64,000 bases of DNA from assembly GCA_963841425.1 (NCBI GenBank), contig CAWJCL010000001.1, positions 558,001-622,000 of the forward strand, in the 5' to 3' direction. Of this stretch, positions 48,896 through 57,947 are shown piece by piece. Position numbers and translations under genes: made by a program. Origin of the DNA: DATEOR01 sp963841425. Lineage in GTDB: Bacteria > Actinomycetota > Thermoleophilia > Gaiellales > Gaiellaceae. A model generated the notes under the pieces. It ran no database searches. It saw only the letters and a program-made list of their open reading frames with translations, and was not told the DNA's origin. Every line of letters begins with the position of its first letter. Position 1 is the stretch's first letter.

Positions 48896-50189
48896 TGTCC
48901 CCGTCGCCCTTCTCGGCTATGGCACGGTCGGGTCGGCGGTAAACCGACTCCTTCACGAAAGCGCCGACGACATCGAGCGCGCGACCGGCCACCGCCTGCG
49001 CGTGGTCAAAGCGCTCGTCCGCGACCCGGAGAAGGAGCGCGCGTACCAGCCCGATCCCGAGGTCCTGACGACCGACTTCGCCTCGATCATCGAGGACAAG
49101 TCCATCGCGCTCGTGGCCGAGGTCATGGGCGGAGTCGCGCCGACCGGGGAGTACGTCCTCGATCTGCTCAGGGCCGGGAAGCCGGTCGTTTCCGCCAACA
49201 AGCAGCTCGTCGCCCAGCGCGGAGCCGAGCTCTTCGAGGCGGCGTCCACCGGCGGCGTCCAGCTCCGGTTCGAGGCGAGCGTCTGCGCTGCGATCCCCGT
49301 GATCAAGGTGCTCCGCGAGGCGCTCGTCGTCACGAACGTGCACCGCGTCCTCGGCATCGTCAACGGGACGACCAATTTCATCCTCACGGAGATGGAGCGC
49401 GGCGCCACCTACGACGAGGCGCTCTCCGAGGCGCAGTCGCGCGGCTTCGCGGAGGCCGATCCGACCGACGACGTCTCGGGCGCGGACGCGGCCGCGAAGA
49501 TGGCCATCCTCGCCACGGTCGCCTTCGGGTCGCGCGTCACGCTCGCCGACGTGGATTACGAAGGCATCCAGGGAGTCGCGTCGGACGACGTCGAGGCTGC
49601 CGGCGAGATGGGCATGACCGTCCGGCTCGTCGGCGCCGCGACGCTCGTCGACGGCCGGCTCGACGTCCGTGTCCAGCCCGCTCTCGTCGACCGGCAGCAT
49701 CCGCTCGGCGCGGTCGCGGGTGCCTTCAACGCCGTCATGCTCCAGGGTGACGCCATCCGCGAGATCACGCTCGAGGGCCCGGGCGCCGGCGGCATCGAGA
49801 CGGCCTCCGCCGTCGTCGCCGACATGGTCTCGATCATCGGGACGACGGGCACCGGTTTCCTGCAGAACGACGCGTGCTGGCGCACCGTCGAGCGCCTCGA
49901 CCCCGGCAAGCTCCGCTCGCCGTTCTACATCCGCCTCGAGGTGGAGGACCGCGCCGGCGTCCTCGCCCACGTCGCGCTCCGGCTCGCCACGCACGGCGTC
50001 TCCATCGCGCGGCTCGTGCAGAAGCAGGACAACGGGTCGGCGACGCTCCACATGGTCACGCACGAGGCGCCCGCCGGGGACCTCGAGGCCGCACTCGAGG
50101 AGATCGCCGAGCTCGAGGAGTCCAAGGCTCCCCCCTCCGCGCTGCCGGTCATCTCCGACCGCGGCGTTCCCGGCCTCGGCTGGGCGTGA
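48882..50189 (+). CDS. hom: Homoserine dehydrogenase with C-terminal ACT domain
   Basis: 435 residues from GTG 48882, inside the end of ilvC. The Rossmann motif VALLGYGTVGSAVNRLL, the substrate-binding LRAGKPVVSANKQLVA, the cation-binding VNGTTNFILTEME and EADPTDDVSGADAAAKMAIL are typical. A C-terminal ACT domain (about 355-430, VEDRAGVLAHVALRLATHGV) allows feedback by threonine. It reduces aspartate semialdehyde to homoserine, the branch point for threonine and methionine. Confidence 0.95.
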   Translation: MSTVDVPVALLGYGTVGSAVNRLLHESADDIERATGHRLRVVKALVRDPEKERAYQPDPEVLTTDFASIIEDKSIALVAEVMGGVAPTGEYVLDLLRAGKPVVSANKQLVAQRGAELFEAASTGGVQLRFEASVCAAIPVIKVLREALVVTNVHRVLGIVNGTTNFILTEMERGATYDEALSEAQSRGFAEADPTDDVSGADAAAKMAILATVAFGSRVTLADVDYEGIQGVASDDVEAAGEMGMTVRLVGAATLVDGRLDVRVQPALVDRQHPLGAVAGAFNAVMLQGDAIREITLEGPGAGGIETASAVVADMVSIIGTTGTGFLQNDACWRTVERLDPGKLRSPFYIRLEVEDRAGVLAHVALRLATHGVSIARLVQKQDNGSATLHMVTHEAPAGDLEAALEEIAELEESKAPPSALPVISDRGVPGLGWA

Positions 50190-50212
50190 CGCGGACGTTA
50201 GGCTCACGGGGC

Positions 50213-51124
50213 GTGAGTCTCCCGCTCATAGAGCGCTACCGCGACCGGCTCCCTCTGTCGGCCGGTGCGGAGATCGTCAACCTGGGCGAGGGCTCCACGC
50301 CCCTCCTACCCGCGCCCCGCCTCTCCGAGCGCACGGGCGCCGAGGTGTGGCTGAAGTGGGAAGGCGCGAACCCGACCGGGAGCTTCAAGGACCGCGGCAT
50401 GACCGTGGCGGTCACGCAGGCGCTCGCCGACGGCGCTGAATCGGTGGTCTGCGCCTCCACCGGGAACACGGCCGCATCGGCGGCCGCGTATGCGGCGCGA
50501 GCGGGCCTCGAAGCCCTGATCCTCCAACCGGAAGGCGCGGTCGCCCGCGGCAAGCTCGCGCAAGCACGAGCGGTGGGCGCGAAGGTCGAGACCCGCGCGA
50601 ACTTCGAAGAGGCGCTCGCGGAGGCGAAGGAGCTCGAGGCAGCCGGAACCCACGTCCTCGTCAACTCGCTGAACCCGCTACGGCTCCAGGGCCAGAAGAC
50701 GGCAGCGTTCGAGATCGCCGAGGAGCTCGGTGGGGCGCCCGACGTCCTCGCGCTTCCGTACGGCGGGGGCGGGAACCTCTGCGCCTACGCGATCGGCTTC
50801 GGAGAGCTGGGGGCGCTTCCCCGCTTCGTCGCCGCCCAGGCCGAGAACCGCGCGGGAACCGCGGCCTCCGCGATCCGCATCGTCGAGCCCGCGCACGAGG
50901 AGGAAGCGGGGCGCGCGCTGGCCGACTCGGGGGGCACGGCGCCGTCCATTCCCGACGAGGCCATCCTCGATGCCTGGCGCCTCCTCGCCCGTGACGAGGG
51001 CGTCTTCTGCGAACCCTCGTCGGCCGCGGGACTAGCGGCTCTCCTGGCGGATCCGCCGCGCGGGGCCAGGGTCGTCTGCGTGATCACGGGGCACGGCCTC
51101 AAGGACCCGGACGCAGTCGCGTGA
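50213..51124 (+). CDS. thrC: Threonine synthase (short form)
   Basis: 303-residue PLP fold-type II enzyme converting O-phosphohomoserine to threonine. It has EIVNLGEGSTPLLPAPRLSE, the PLP Lys in TGSFKDRGMTVAV, STGNTAASAAAYAARAG and the glycine-rich phosphate loop LPYGGGGNLCAYAIG. It lacks the N-terminal zinc ribbon of the paralogue at 53777 and is slightly shorter than usual. It sits between hom and thrB, and its stop overlaps the thrB GTG (GTGA), so this copy is the clear pathway enzyme. Confidence 0.93.
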   Translation: MSLPLIERYRDRLPLSAGAEIVNLGEGSTPLLPAPRLSERTGAEVWLKWEGANPTGSFKDRGMTVAVTQALADGAESVVCASTGNTAASAAAYAARAGLEALILQPEGAVARGKLAQARAVGAKVETRANFEEALAEAKELEAAGTHVLVNSLNPLRLQGQKTAAFEIAEELGGAPDVLALPYGGGGNLCAYAIGFGELGALPRFVAAQAENRAGTAASAIRIVEPAHEEEAGRALADSGGTAPSIPDEAILDAWRLLARDEGVFCEPSSAAGLAALLADPPRGARVVCVITGHGLKDPDAVA

Positions 51125-51936
51125 AGATCCAGGTGCGCGCACCGGCGACGACTGCGAACCTCGGGCCGGGCTTCGACTGCGTCGCCGCCGCGCTCGACCT
51201 CTGGAACGAGCTCGAGGTCGAGGAGGGCGGCGACGAGGTCGACGAATCACACCTCGGCGTCCAGGCCTTCGCCAGGCTCGCGCCCGTGGAGGGACGGCGC
51301 TTCGAGTTCGTGAGTCGGATCCCGCGCGAGCGCGGCCTCGGCTCGAGCGCAGCGGTGATCGCGCTCGGCCTCGTCGCCGGGTCTTTGGCCGCCGGCAAGG
51401 AGCCCGACCCCGAGGAGCTCCTTTCCGTCGGCGTCGAGCTCGAAGGCCACGCCGACAACCTCGCCGCGGCGCTCGCGGGCGGCGTCTGCCTGACGTGGGA
51501 GAACCGCATCGTCCGCGTGGCCGACTCCCTGCCCGCCGTCCCCTTCGCGCTCGTCCCGGAGGCGACGGTCTCCACCGCCGAGGCGCGAAGCTCCCTTCCG
51601 GACTCGGTGTCGCACGCGGACGCGTCCTTCACAGCCGGCCGCGCGGCGCTCCTCGGGGCCGCCCTCGCGCAGGGCTCTGCCGAGCTTTTCGCCGCGGCGA
51701 TCGAGGATCGGCTGCACGAGCCATATCGGGCTCAAAGCGCACCGCTCCTCGAGAGGGTGCGCGCCGATCTCCCGGAAGGCGCCCTTGGCGCGACGCTCTC
51801 CGGCTCGGGCCCGAGCGTGATCGTGTGGGTGCGAAAGGACGCGGTCGATTCCTGCGAGGAGAAGCTCGCCCGCCGCTTCGCGGACGCAAGTGTGCTTCGC
51901 TTCACAGTCTCCGAGCAAGGAGCCCACCAGGCATGA
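51121..51936 (+). CDS. thrB: Homoserine kinase
   Basis: 271-residue GHMP kinase. KIQVRAPATTANLGPGFDCV (N-terminal motif 1), the ATP loop RIPRERGLGSSAAVIALGLV and the C-terminal LGATLSGSGPSVIVWV motif 3 are intact. It makes O-phosphohomoserine, which both threonine-synthase-like proteins of the cluster could use. GTG 51121 overlaps thrC, and its stop overlaps ilvD (ATGA). Confidence 0.95.
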   Translation: MKIQVRAPATTANLGPGFDCVAAALDLWNELEVEEGGDEVDESHLGVQAFARLAPVEGRRFEFVSRIPRERGLGSSAAVIALGLVAGSLAAGKEPDPEELLSVGVELEGHADNLAAALAGGVCLTWENRIVRVADSLPAVPFALVPEATVSTAEARSSLPDSVSHADASFTAGRAALLGAALAQGSAELFAAAIEDRLHEPYRAQSAPLLERVRADLPEGALGATLSGSGPSVIVWVRKDAVDSCEEKLARRFADASVLRFTVSEQGAHQA

Positions 51937-53633
51937 GCGACCCCGACAAGCGGCAGAGCGCAGCCCTCACCGACGGCCCCGAGCGCGCGGCCGCGCGCGC
52001 GATGCTCAAGGGGATCGGCTTCACGGACGACGACCTCGCCCGCCCGCTCATCGGCGTCGCCACGACGTGGATCGAGACGATGCCGTGCAACTGGAACCAG
52101 CGCGAGCTCGCCCAGCACGTGAAGCGCGGCATCCGCGCGGCCGGCGGGACGCCGATGGAGTTCAACACGATCGCGGTCTCGGACGGTGTCTCGATGGGAA
52201 CGGAGGGTATGCGCGCCTCGCTCGTCTCGCGCGAGGTGATCGCCGACTCGATCGAGCTCGTCGCGCGCGGGCACCTCTTCGACGGCCTCGTCTGTCTCGT
52301 CGGCTGCGACAAGACGATCCCCGCGGCGGTGATGGCGCTCGCACGCCTCGACCTCCCGGGTCTCGCGCTCTACAACGGCTCCATCGCGCCCGGTCGCTTC
52401 CGCGGGCGCGACGTCACCATCCAGGACGTCTTCGAAGCCGTCGGCGCGCACGCGGTTGGGAAGATGAGCGACGAGGACCTGCACGAGCTCGAGGGCGCCG
52501 CGTGTCCGGGTGCCGGCGCATGCGGTGGACAGTTCACCGCGAACACGATGTCCACCGCGCTCGACTTCCTCGGGATCAGTCCCGCCGGCCTCAACGGGAT
52601 TCCCGCGCTCCATCCGTCCAAGGCCGAGGCGGCCGAGGCGGCCGGCCGGCTCGCGATGGACCTCCTGCACCGCGACCTGCGGCCGTCCCAGATCATCACC
52701 CGCGAGGCGCTCGAGAACGCGGCCGCCTCGATCGTCGCCACCGGCGGCTCGACCAACGGCGTCCTCCACCTGCTCGCCATCGCGCGCGAGCTCGGCGTCC
52801 CCTTCGAGCTCGACGACTTCGACCGGATCGCGGCCGAGACGCCGATCGTGGCGAGCCTGAAGCCGGGCGGGCAGTACGTCGCCACCGACGTCTTCGAGGC
52901 GGGCGGGGTCGCACTCGTCGCGCGAGAGCTCCTGAAGAAGGAGCTCGTGCACGCCGACGCGCCGAACGTCGACGGCCGCTCGCTCGGCGAGATCGCCGCC
53001 GCGGCCGAGGAGAAGCCCGGGCAGGACGTCGTCGTGCCGATCGAGACTCCGATCAAGCCCATCGGCGGCCTGGCCGTGCTGCGCGGAAACCTCGCGCCCG
53101 AGGGCTGCGTCGTCAAGCTCGCCGGGCACGAGCGCCTCTTACACCGCGGCCCGGCGCGGGTCTTCGACTCCGAGGAGGCCTGTTTCGCCGCCGTGAAGAA
53201 GCAGGGAATCGAGGAAGGCGACGTCGTCGTCATCCGCTACGAGGGGCCCGCGGGTGGGCCGGGGATGCGGGAGATGCTGCACGTCACGGCCGCCCTCGTC
53301 GGCGAGGGGCTCGGCGACAAGATCGCGCTCATCACCGACGGGCGCTTCTCGGGTGCGACGCACGGGCTGATGGCAGGGCACATCTCGCCTGAGGCGGCGC
53401 GCGGCGGCCCCATCGCCGCGCTCGAGGACGGCGACACGGTCGTCATCGACGTCGCGGCCCGGACGCTCTCCGTCGAGCTCTCCGGCGACGAGCTTGAGGC
53501 GCGCCTCGCCAGGTGGAGCCCGCCTCCCCCGCGCTATCCGAACGGCGTCTTCGCCAAGTACGCGGCCCTCGTCTCATCTGCCTCCGAAGGGGCAGTGACT
53601 CGGGCGCAGGTCGCCCCCTATACTCAGACCTGA
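51933..53633 (+). CDS. ilvD: Dihydroxy-acid dehydratase
   Basis: 566 residues. The Fe-S cluster cysteines are visible in TMPCNWNQ (Cys52), LVGCDKT and CPGAGACGGQFTANTMSTAL, with the Mg-binding Asp/Lys near GCDKTIPA. The C-terminal half has EGCVVKLAG, YEGPAGGPGMREML and DGRFSGATHG. It dehydrates dihydroxy acids to the 2-oxo acids for valine, isoleucine and leucine synthesis. It is coupled to thrB by ATGA and is the last gene before the SAM riboswitch. Confidence 0.97.
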   Translation: MSDPDKRQSAALTDGPERAAARAMLKGIGFTDDDLARPLIGVATTWIETMPCNWNQRELAQHVKRGIRAAGGTPMEFNTIAVSDGVSMGTEGMRASLVSREVIADSIELVARGHLFDGLVCLVGCDKTIPAAVMALARLDLPGLALYNGSIAPGRFRGRDVTIQDVFEAVGAHAVGKMSDEDLHELEGAACPGAGACGGQFTANTMSTALDFLGISPAGLNGIPALHPSKAEAAEAAGRLAMDLLHRDLRPSQIITREALENAAASIVATGGSTNGVLHLLAIARELGVPFELDDFDRIAAETPIVASLKPGGQYVATDVFEAGGVALVARELLKKELVHADAPNVDGRSLGEIAAAAEEKPGQDVVVPIETPIKPIGGLAVLRGNLAPEGCVVKLAGHERLLHRGPARVFDSEEACFAAVKKQGIEEGDVVVIRYEGPAGGPGMREMLHVTAALVGEGLGDKIALITDGRFSGATHGLMAGHISPEAARGGPIAALEDGDTVVIDVAARTLSVELSGDELEARLARWSPPPPRYPNGVFAKYAALVSSASEGAVTRAQVAPYTQT

Positions 53634-53649
53634 GCGACGGGCAGCGGCC

Positions 53650-53765
53650 CCGCTCGCATCAAGAGAGGCTGAGGGAACCGGCCCTTTGAAGCCTCGGCAA
53701 CCTACTCGACGAGCAAGGTGCCAATCCCGGCCGAGCCTCCGGGCTCGGGAGGATGTCAGCGAGAA
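53650..53765 (+). promoter_or_regulatory. SAM-I (S-box) riboswitch controlling the second threonine synthase
   Basis: The S-box core is clear: ATCAAGAGAGG, GAGGGAACCGGCCCTTTGAA, GCCTCGGCAACC and AAGGTGCCAATCCC in order with normal spacing. P1 forms between CTCGCATC (53653-53660) and GATG...GCGAG (53752-53763). P4 is the CCGAGCCTCCGGGCTCGG hairpin. The ribosome site AAAGGAG starts immediately after P1 and there is no U-tract, so control is probably translational. High SAM would then lower expression of the downstream gene. Confidence 0.9.
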
Positions 53766-53776
53766 AGGAGCCAGAA

Positions 53777-54997
53777 ATGCCCGCCACATCTCTCCGTTGC
53801 CGTAGCTGCGCGAACGAGTACGCGCTCGAGGACATCGGCACCTGCACGGCCTGCTTCGGCCCCCTCGATCCCGTGTACGACTGGGACGAGCTCGCCCGGA
53901 CGGTCTCCCGCGAGACGATCGCGGCCGGGCCCGCGTCCGTCTGGCGCTACGCGCCCTTCCTCCCGGTCGAGCCGCCTGCAGAGGCCCGGCTCGCACCCGG
54001 CTTCACTCCGCTCGTCCGCGCGCCGCGCCTCGCAGACGAGGTCGGAGTCGGCGAGCTCTGGCTCAAGCTCGACACGGCCAACCCGACGCACTCCTTCAAG
54101 GACCGCGTCGTCGCCGTCGCGGCGGCCAAGGCCCGCGAGCTCGGCCTCGAGACGATCGCCTGCTCCTCGACCGGGAACCTCGCCAACGCGGTTGCCGCGC
54201 GCGCCGCGGCGGAGGGGATCGAGGCGGCCGTCTTCTGTCCGGCCGACCTCGAGCCCGAGAAGCTCGTCGCCACCGCCGTCTACGGTGCCACCATCTATGC
54301 CGTCCGTGGCACCTACGACGACTGCAGCCGGCTCACGATCGAGCTCTCCTTCGAGCTCCCCTGGGGGTTCGTCAACGTGAGCCTGCGCTCGTACTACGCC
54401 GAGGGGTCGAAGACCGTCGCGTTCGAGATCGCCGAGCAACTCGGCTGGGACGCGCCCGACGCCGTCGTCGCGCCCATCGCCTCCGGCTCTCTCTACTCGA
54501 AGATCGCCGAGGGCTTCGACCAGCTCCAGCGGGTCGGCCTCGTGGACGCGCCCACGCCGCGCCTCTTCGGCGGCCAGGCAGAGGGGTGCTCGCCGGTCGT
54601 GATCGCCTTCGCCTCCGGTGAGCCGGTCACTCCGGTCCGGCCCGCAACCATCGCGCGCTCGCTGGCCATCGGCAACCCGGCCGACGGGGACAAGGCGGTC
54701 GCAACCGCTCGCAGGACGGGAGGGGCGGTCTACACCGTCGCCGAGGAGGACGTGGGTGCGAACATGGGCCTCCTGGCCGAGCACGCAGGCGTCTTCGGCG
54801 AGACGGCCGCGGGAGTCTCTCTCGGCGCCCTTCGCAGGGCGGTCGACGAGGGAGAGCTGGGCTCGGCCGACCGCGTTGTGCTCGTGGTCACCGGCGACGG
54901 ACTGAAGACGCCCGGCCCAGTCGAGGCTCACCTCGATCCGATCGGGATCGACGCCGACGCGGATCACGTGCTCGAGCGGCTCGGTGCGCTCACGTGA
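53777..54997 (+). CDS. Threonine-synthase-like PLP enzyme with N-terminal zinc ribbon, under a SAM riboswitch
   Basis: 406 residues. An N-terminal ribbon has Cys8, Cys11, Cys23 and Cys26 (LRCRSCANEY, GTCTACFGPL). A fold-type II PLP core follows, with PLP Lys in NPTHSFKDRVVAVAAAK, STGNLANAVAARAAAEG and APIASGSLYSKIAEGF. It belongs to the ThrC family, but the hom-thrC-thrB unit already encodes one and this copy is SAM-regulated. It may therefore supply the methionine side, for example by using O-phosphohomoserine with a sulfur donor; that is inference. The ATG follows AAAGGAG; the stop overlaps leuB (GTGA). Confidence 0.88.
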   Translation: MPATSLRCRSCANEYALEDIGTCTACFGPLDPVYDWDELARTVSRETIAAGPASVWRYAPFLPVEPPAEARLAPGFTPLVRAPRLADEVGVGELWLKLDTANPTHSFKDRVVAVAAAKARELGLETIACSSTGNLANAVAARAAAEGIEAAVFCPADLEPEKLVATAVYGATIYAVRGTYDDCSRLTIELSFELPWGFVNVSLRSYYAEGSKTVAFEIAEQLGWDAPDAVVAPIASGSLYSKIAEGFDQLQRVGLVDAPTPRLFGGQAEGCSPVVIAFASGEPVTPVRPATIARSLAIGNPADGDKAVATARRTGGAVYTVAEEDVGANMGLLAEHAGVFGETAAGVSLGALRRAVDEGELGSADRVVLVVTGDGLKTPGPVEAHLDPIGIDADADHVLERLGALT

Positions 54998-55953
54998 GTG
55001 TGGTCGTGCTTCCCGGCGATGGGATCGGTCCCGAGGTGATGCGGGAGGCGCTTCGCGCCCTCGAGAAGGTCGCGCCCGACATCGAGCTCGAAGAGCACCC
55101 GTTCGGGGCCCAGGCGATCCGCGACACGGGCGACTCGCTTCCGGAGGCGACGCTCGCGGCCTGCAAGACATCCGAGGCCGTTTTGAAGGGCCCCATCGGC
55201 GACCCCGAGTTCGACGCCGCCGAGGTCCGCCCCGAGCAGGGCATGCTCCGCCTGCGCGCCGAGCTTGACGTCTACGCGAACCTCCGACCCTCGAAGCAGG
55301 AGGACATCGACATCCTCATCGTGCGCGAGCTCGTCGGCGGCCTCTACTTCGGCGAGCGCGGCATGCGGGAGGACGGGACGGTGTACGACACGATGGAGTA
55401 CCACCCCGACCAGGTCGAGCGGATCGCGCGCCGCGCCTTCGAGCTCGCGCGCGCCCGGCGACGGAGGATCGTGTCGGTCGACAAGGCGAACGTCCTCGAG
55501 ACGTCGCGGATGTGGCGGCGTGTGGTGACCGACGTGGCAGCCGGCTACGACGACGTCGCGCTCGACCACATGCTCGTCGACAACGCCGCCATGCAGCTGG
55601 TGCTCGCCACCGACCAGTTCGACGTGGTCGTGACCGAGAATCTGTTCGGGGACATCCTCAGCGACCTGGCCGCGTCCCTGACAGGCGGCATCGGGCTCGC
55701 GCCGTCGGCAAGCCTCTCGGACACGGGACCGGGGCTCTTCGAGCCGGTGCACGGCTCGGCCCCCGACATCGCAGGCAAGGGAGTCGCGAACCCCATGGCG
55801 ATGATGCTCTCTGCGGCACTCATGCTCGAGCACGGCCTGGGACGGACCGGCGAGGCCGAGCGCCTGCGCGCCGCCGTGTGGAAGACCTACGAGGCGGACG
55901 ACGAGCTTCGCACCGCCGGATTCGGCGACACGGTCGTCAAAGAGCTGTCGTAG
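54994..55953 (+). CDS. leuB: 3-isopropylmalate dehydrogenase
   Basis: 319 residues with full catalytic equipment: LPGDGIGPEVMREALRALEK, the substrate arginines in LRLRAELDVYANLRP, ELVGGLYFGERG (catalytic Tyr), DKANVLETSRMWR (Lys), the metal Asp residues in TENLFGDILSDLAAS, and PVHGSAPDIAGKGVANP. It oxidises 3-isopropylmalate with NAD. GTG 54994 overlaps the ThrC-like gene, so leuB is probably co-regulated by the SAM riboswitch. Its last 17 bases overlap the end of leuD on the opposite strand. Confidence 0.95.
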   Translation: MSVVVLPGDGIGPEVMREALRALEKVAPDIELEEHPFGAQAIRDTGDSLPEATLAACKTSEAVLKGPIGDPEFDAAEVRPEQGMLRLRAELDVYANLRPSKQEDIDILIVRELVGGLYFGERGMREDGTVYDTMEYHPDQVERIARRAFELARARRRRIVSVDKANVLETSRMWRRVVTDVAAGYDDVALDHMLVDNAAMQLVLATDQFDVVVTENLFGDILSDLAASLTGGIGLAPSASLSDTGPGLFEPVHGSAPDIAGKGVANPMAMMLSAALMLEHGLGRTGEAERLRAAVWKTYEADDELRTAGFGDTVVKELS

Positions 55954-56500
55954 CGAATCGCGGCGGGTGCGCGGCCTCGAAAGCCGCGATCTCGTCTTCG
56001 TGCTGGAGTGTGCGGCCGATGTCGTCGAGCCCCTGCAGAAGGCACTCGCGCTCGAAGGCGTCGAACTCGAACGAGTACGGGCCGGCGGTCTGCTCCTCGA
56101 GATCGACGGTGATCTCCCCGGGCTCCTCCATGAGCGCCTTCACCTGCTCCTGCAGGAGGACGACTGGGAGGAGGCCGATCTTGACGCAGTTCGTGCGAAA
56201 GATGTCGCCGAATGATGGCGCCACGATCGCCTCGAACCCGTATTCCTGCAGGCCCCACGGCGCGTGCTCGCGCGACGAGCCGCAGCCGAAGTTCCGACCT
56301 GTCAGGAGGATCTTTGCGCCACGGGCCTCCGAGCGATTGAGCTCGAAGTCGGGATCCTTCGCCCAGTCGAAGAAGAGGAACTCGGAGAAGCCGGTGCGCT
56401 CGGTCCGTTTCAGGAACTGCTTGGGCATGATCTGGTCGGTGTCGACGTCCGGGCGGTCTAGCACCGCCGCGCGCGAGGTGACGGAGCGGAACGGCCTCAC
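55937..56500 (-). CDS. leuD: 3-isopropylmalate dehydratase small subunit
   Basis: 187 residues from GTG 56498-56500. Motifs: DRPDVDTDQIMPKQFLKRTE, the active-site GRNFGCGSSREHAPWGLQEY and FRTNCVKIGLLPVVL. With LeuC it isomerises 2- to 3-isopropylmalate. Its start overlaps the leuC stop (GTGA), and its stop codon lies inside leuB, giving a convergent antisense overlap of 17 bp. Confidence 0.96.
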   Translation of the reverse strand: MRPFRSVTSRAAVLDRPDVDTDQIMPKQFLKRTERTGFSEFLFFDWAKDPDFELNRSEARGAKILLTGRNFGCGSSREHAPWGLQEYGFEAIVAPSFGDIFRTNCVKIGLLPVVLLQEQVKALMEEPGEITVDLEEQTAGPYSFEFDAFERECLLQGLDDIGRTLQHEDEIAAFEAAHPPRFATTAL

Positions 56501-57906
56501 GCCACCGGCTCCAGCGCATACTCGCGGATGTCGACGAAATGGCCCTCGATCGCCGTCGCCGCCGCCATCGCCGGGCTGACGAGATGCGTGCGACCCCCGG
56601 CGCCCTGACGTCCCTCGAAGTTCCGGTTCGATGTCGAGGCGCAGCGCTCGCCGGGAGCGAGGATGTCGGGGTTCATGCCGAGGCACATGGAGCAGCCGGC
56701 GCGTCGCCATTCGAAGCCCGCCTCCTCGAAGATGCGGTCGAGCCCTTCTTCCTCCGCCTCTCGCTTCACCATGGCCGAGCCGGGCACGACCATCGCGCGC
56801 ACGTGCGGATGGACGCGCTTGCCGGCGACGACCGACGCGGCAGTGCGGAGATCCTCGATGCGCGCGTTCGTGCACGAGCCGATGAAAACGCGGTCGACGT
56901 GGATGTCGCCGATCGGCGTTCCCGGGTCGAGTGCCATGTAGGCAAGCGCGCGCTCGACTGCATCGCGCTCGTCCGGGTCCGCGTAGGCGGCGGGATCCGG
57001 CACTGCTCCCTCGATAGACGTGACCATCCCCGGGTTCGTGCCCCAGGTGACCTGGGGAGCGAGCTCGCGGACGTCGATCTCGACGTCTCGGTCATAAGAG
57101 GCGCCCTCGTCCGTGGCGAGCGCGCGCCAGCGGTCGACCGCCTCCTCCCACTCCGCGCCTTGCGGGGCGGCCGGCCGCCCTTCGAGATAAGCGAAGGTGG
57201 TGTCGTCCGGCGCGACGATCCCGGCTCGCGCGCCGGCCTCGATGGACATGTTGCAGATGGTCATGCGGCCCTCCATGGAGAGCCCCTCGATCACCTCGCC
57301 CGCGTACTCGACCACATGACCCGCGCCGCCCGAGACGCCGATCCGCCCGATGGCGCCGAGGATGACGTCCTTCGCGGTGACCCCGAACGGGAGCTCGCCG
57401 GTGAAGAGGAGGCGCATGGACGCCGGCTTGCGCTGCGGAAGGGTCTGCGTCGCGAGCACGTGCTCGACCTCCGAGGTGCCGATCCCGAACGCGAGCGTGC
57501 CGAACGCCCCGTGCGTGGACGTGTGGCTGTCCCCGCAGACGATCGTCATGCCGGGCTGCGTGAGGCCGAGCTCGGGCCCGATGACGTGGACGATGCCCTC
57601 GCGGCCGCTGCCGGTTGCGTAGAGGGGAACGCCGAACTCGGCGCAGTTTCGCTCGAGCGCCTCGAGCTGCGCCTTTGCAAGGGGATCCGTGATCGGCCCT
57701 TCCTCCGTCGGCACGTTGTGATCCATCGTCGCGATGGAGAGATCGGGCCGCCGCAGCTTCCTACCCGCCAGCCGGAGGCCGTCGAAGGCCTGCGCGGAGG
57801 TCACCTCGTGGATCAGATGGAGGTCGACGAAGAGCAGCGCCGGCTCGCCGTGCGGCTCGGCAACGACGTGGCTTTCCCAGATCTTGTCGAAGAGGGTCTT
57901 GGCCAT
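56497..57906 (-). CDS. leuC: 3-isopropylmalate dehydratase large subunit
   Basis: 469 residues, aconitase superfamily. The Fe-S ligands are in FIGSCTNARIEDL and CSMCLGMNPD. Other motifs are ATMDHNVPT, VCGDSHTSTHGAFGTLAFGI and CASTSNRNFEGRQG. The start at MAKTLFDKIWESH (57904-57906) is favoured by GGGAG eight bases upstream; an ATG five codons earlier is less likely. It is the first gene of leuCD, divergent from the DUF3830 gene. No leader or riboswitch was seen in the 41-bp gap. Confidence 0.96.
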   Translation of the reverse strand: MAKTLFDKIWESHVVAEPHGEPALLFVDLHLIHEVTSAQAFDGLRLAGRKLRRPDLSIATMDHNVPTEEGPITDPLAKAQLEALERNCAEFGVPLYATGSGREGIVHVIGPELGLTQPGMTIVCGDSHTSTHGAFGTLAFGIGTSEVEHVLATQTLPQRKPASMRLLFTGELPFGVTAKDVILGAIGRIGVSGGAGHVVEYAGEVIEGLSMEGRMTICNMSIEAGARAGIVAPDDTTFAYLEGRPAAPQGAEWEEAVDRWRALATDEGASYDRDVEIDVRELAPQVTWGTNPGMVTSIEGAVPDPAAYADPDERDAVERALAYMALDPGTPIGDIHVDRVFIGSCTNARIEDLRTAASVVAGKRVHPHVRAMVVPGSAMVKREAEEEGLDRIFEEAGFEWRRAGCSMCLGMNPDILAPGERCASTSNRNFEGRQGAGGRTHLVSPAMAAATAIEGHFVDIREYALEPVA

Positions 57907-57947
57907 CGGGGGTTCTCCCATTGTGCCGCACGGTAGGCTCCCGCCCG

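Noticed and set aside
53650..53765. SAM-IV instead of SAM-I riboswitch
   Set aside because: The spacing after GGCAACC, the AAGGTGCCAATCC strand and the single P4 hairpin fit SAM-I; the extra pseudoknot arrangement of SAM-IV is not visible.
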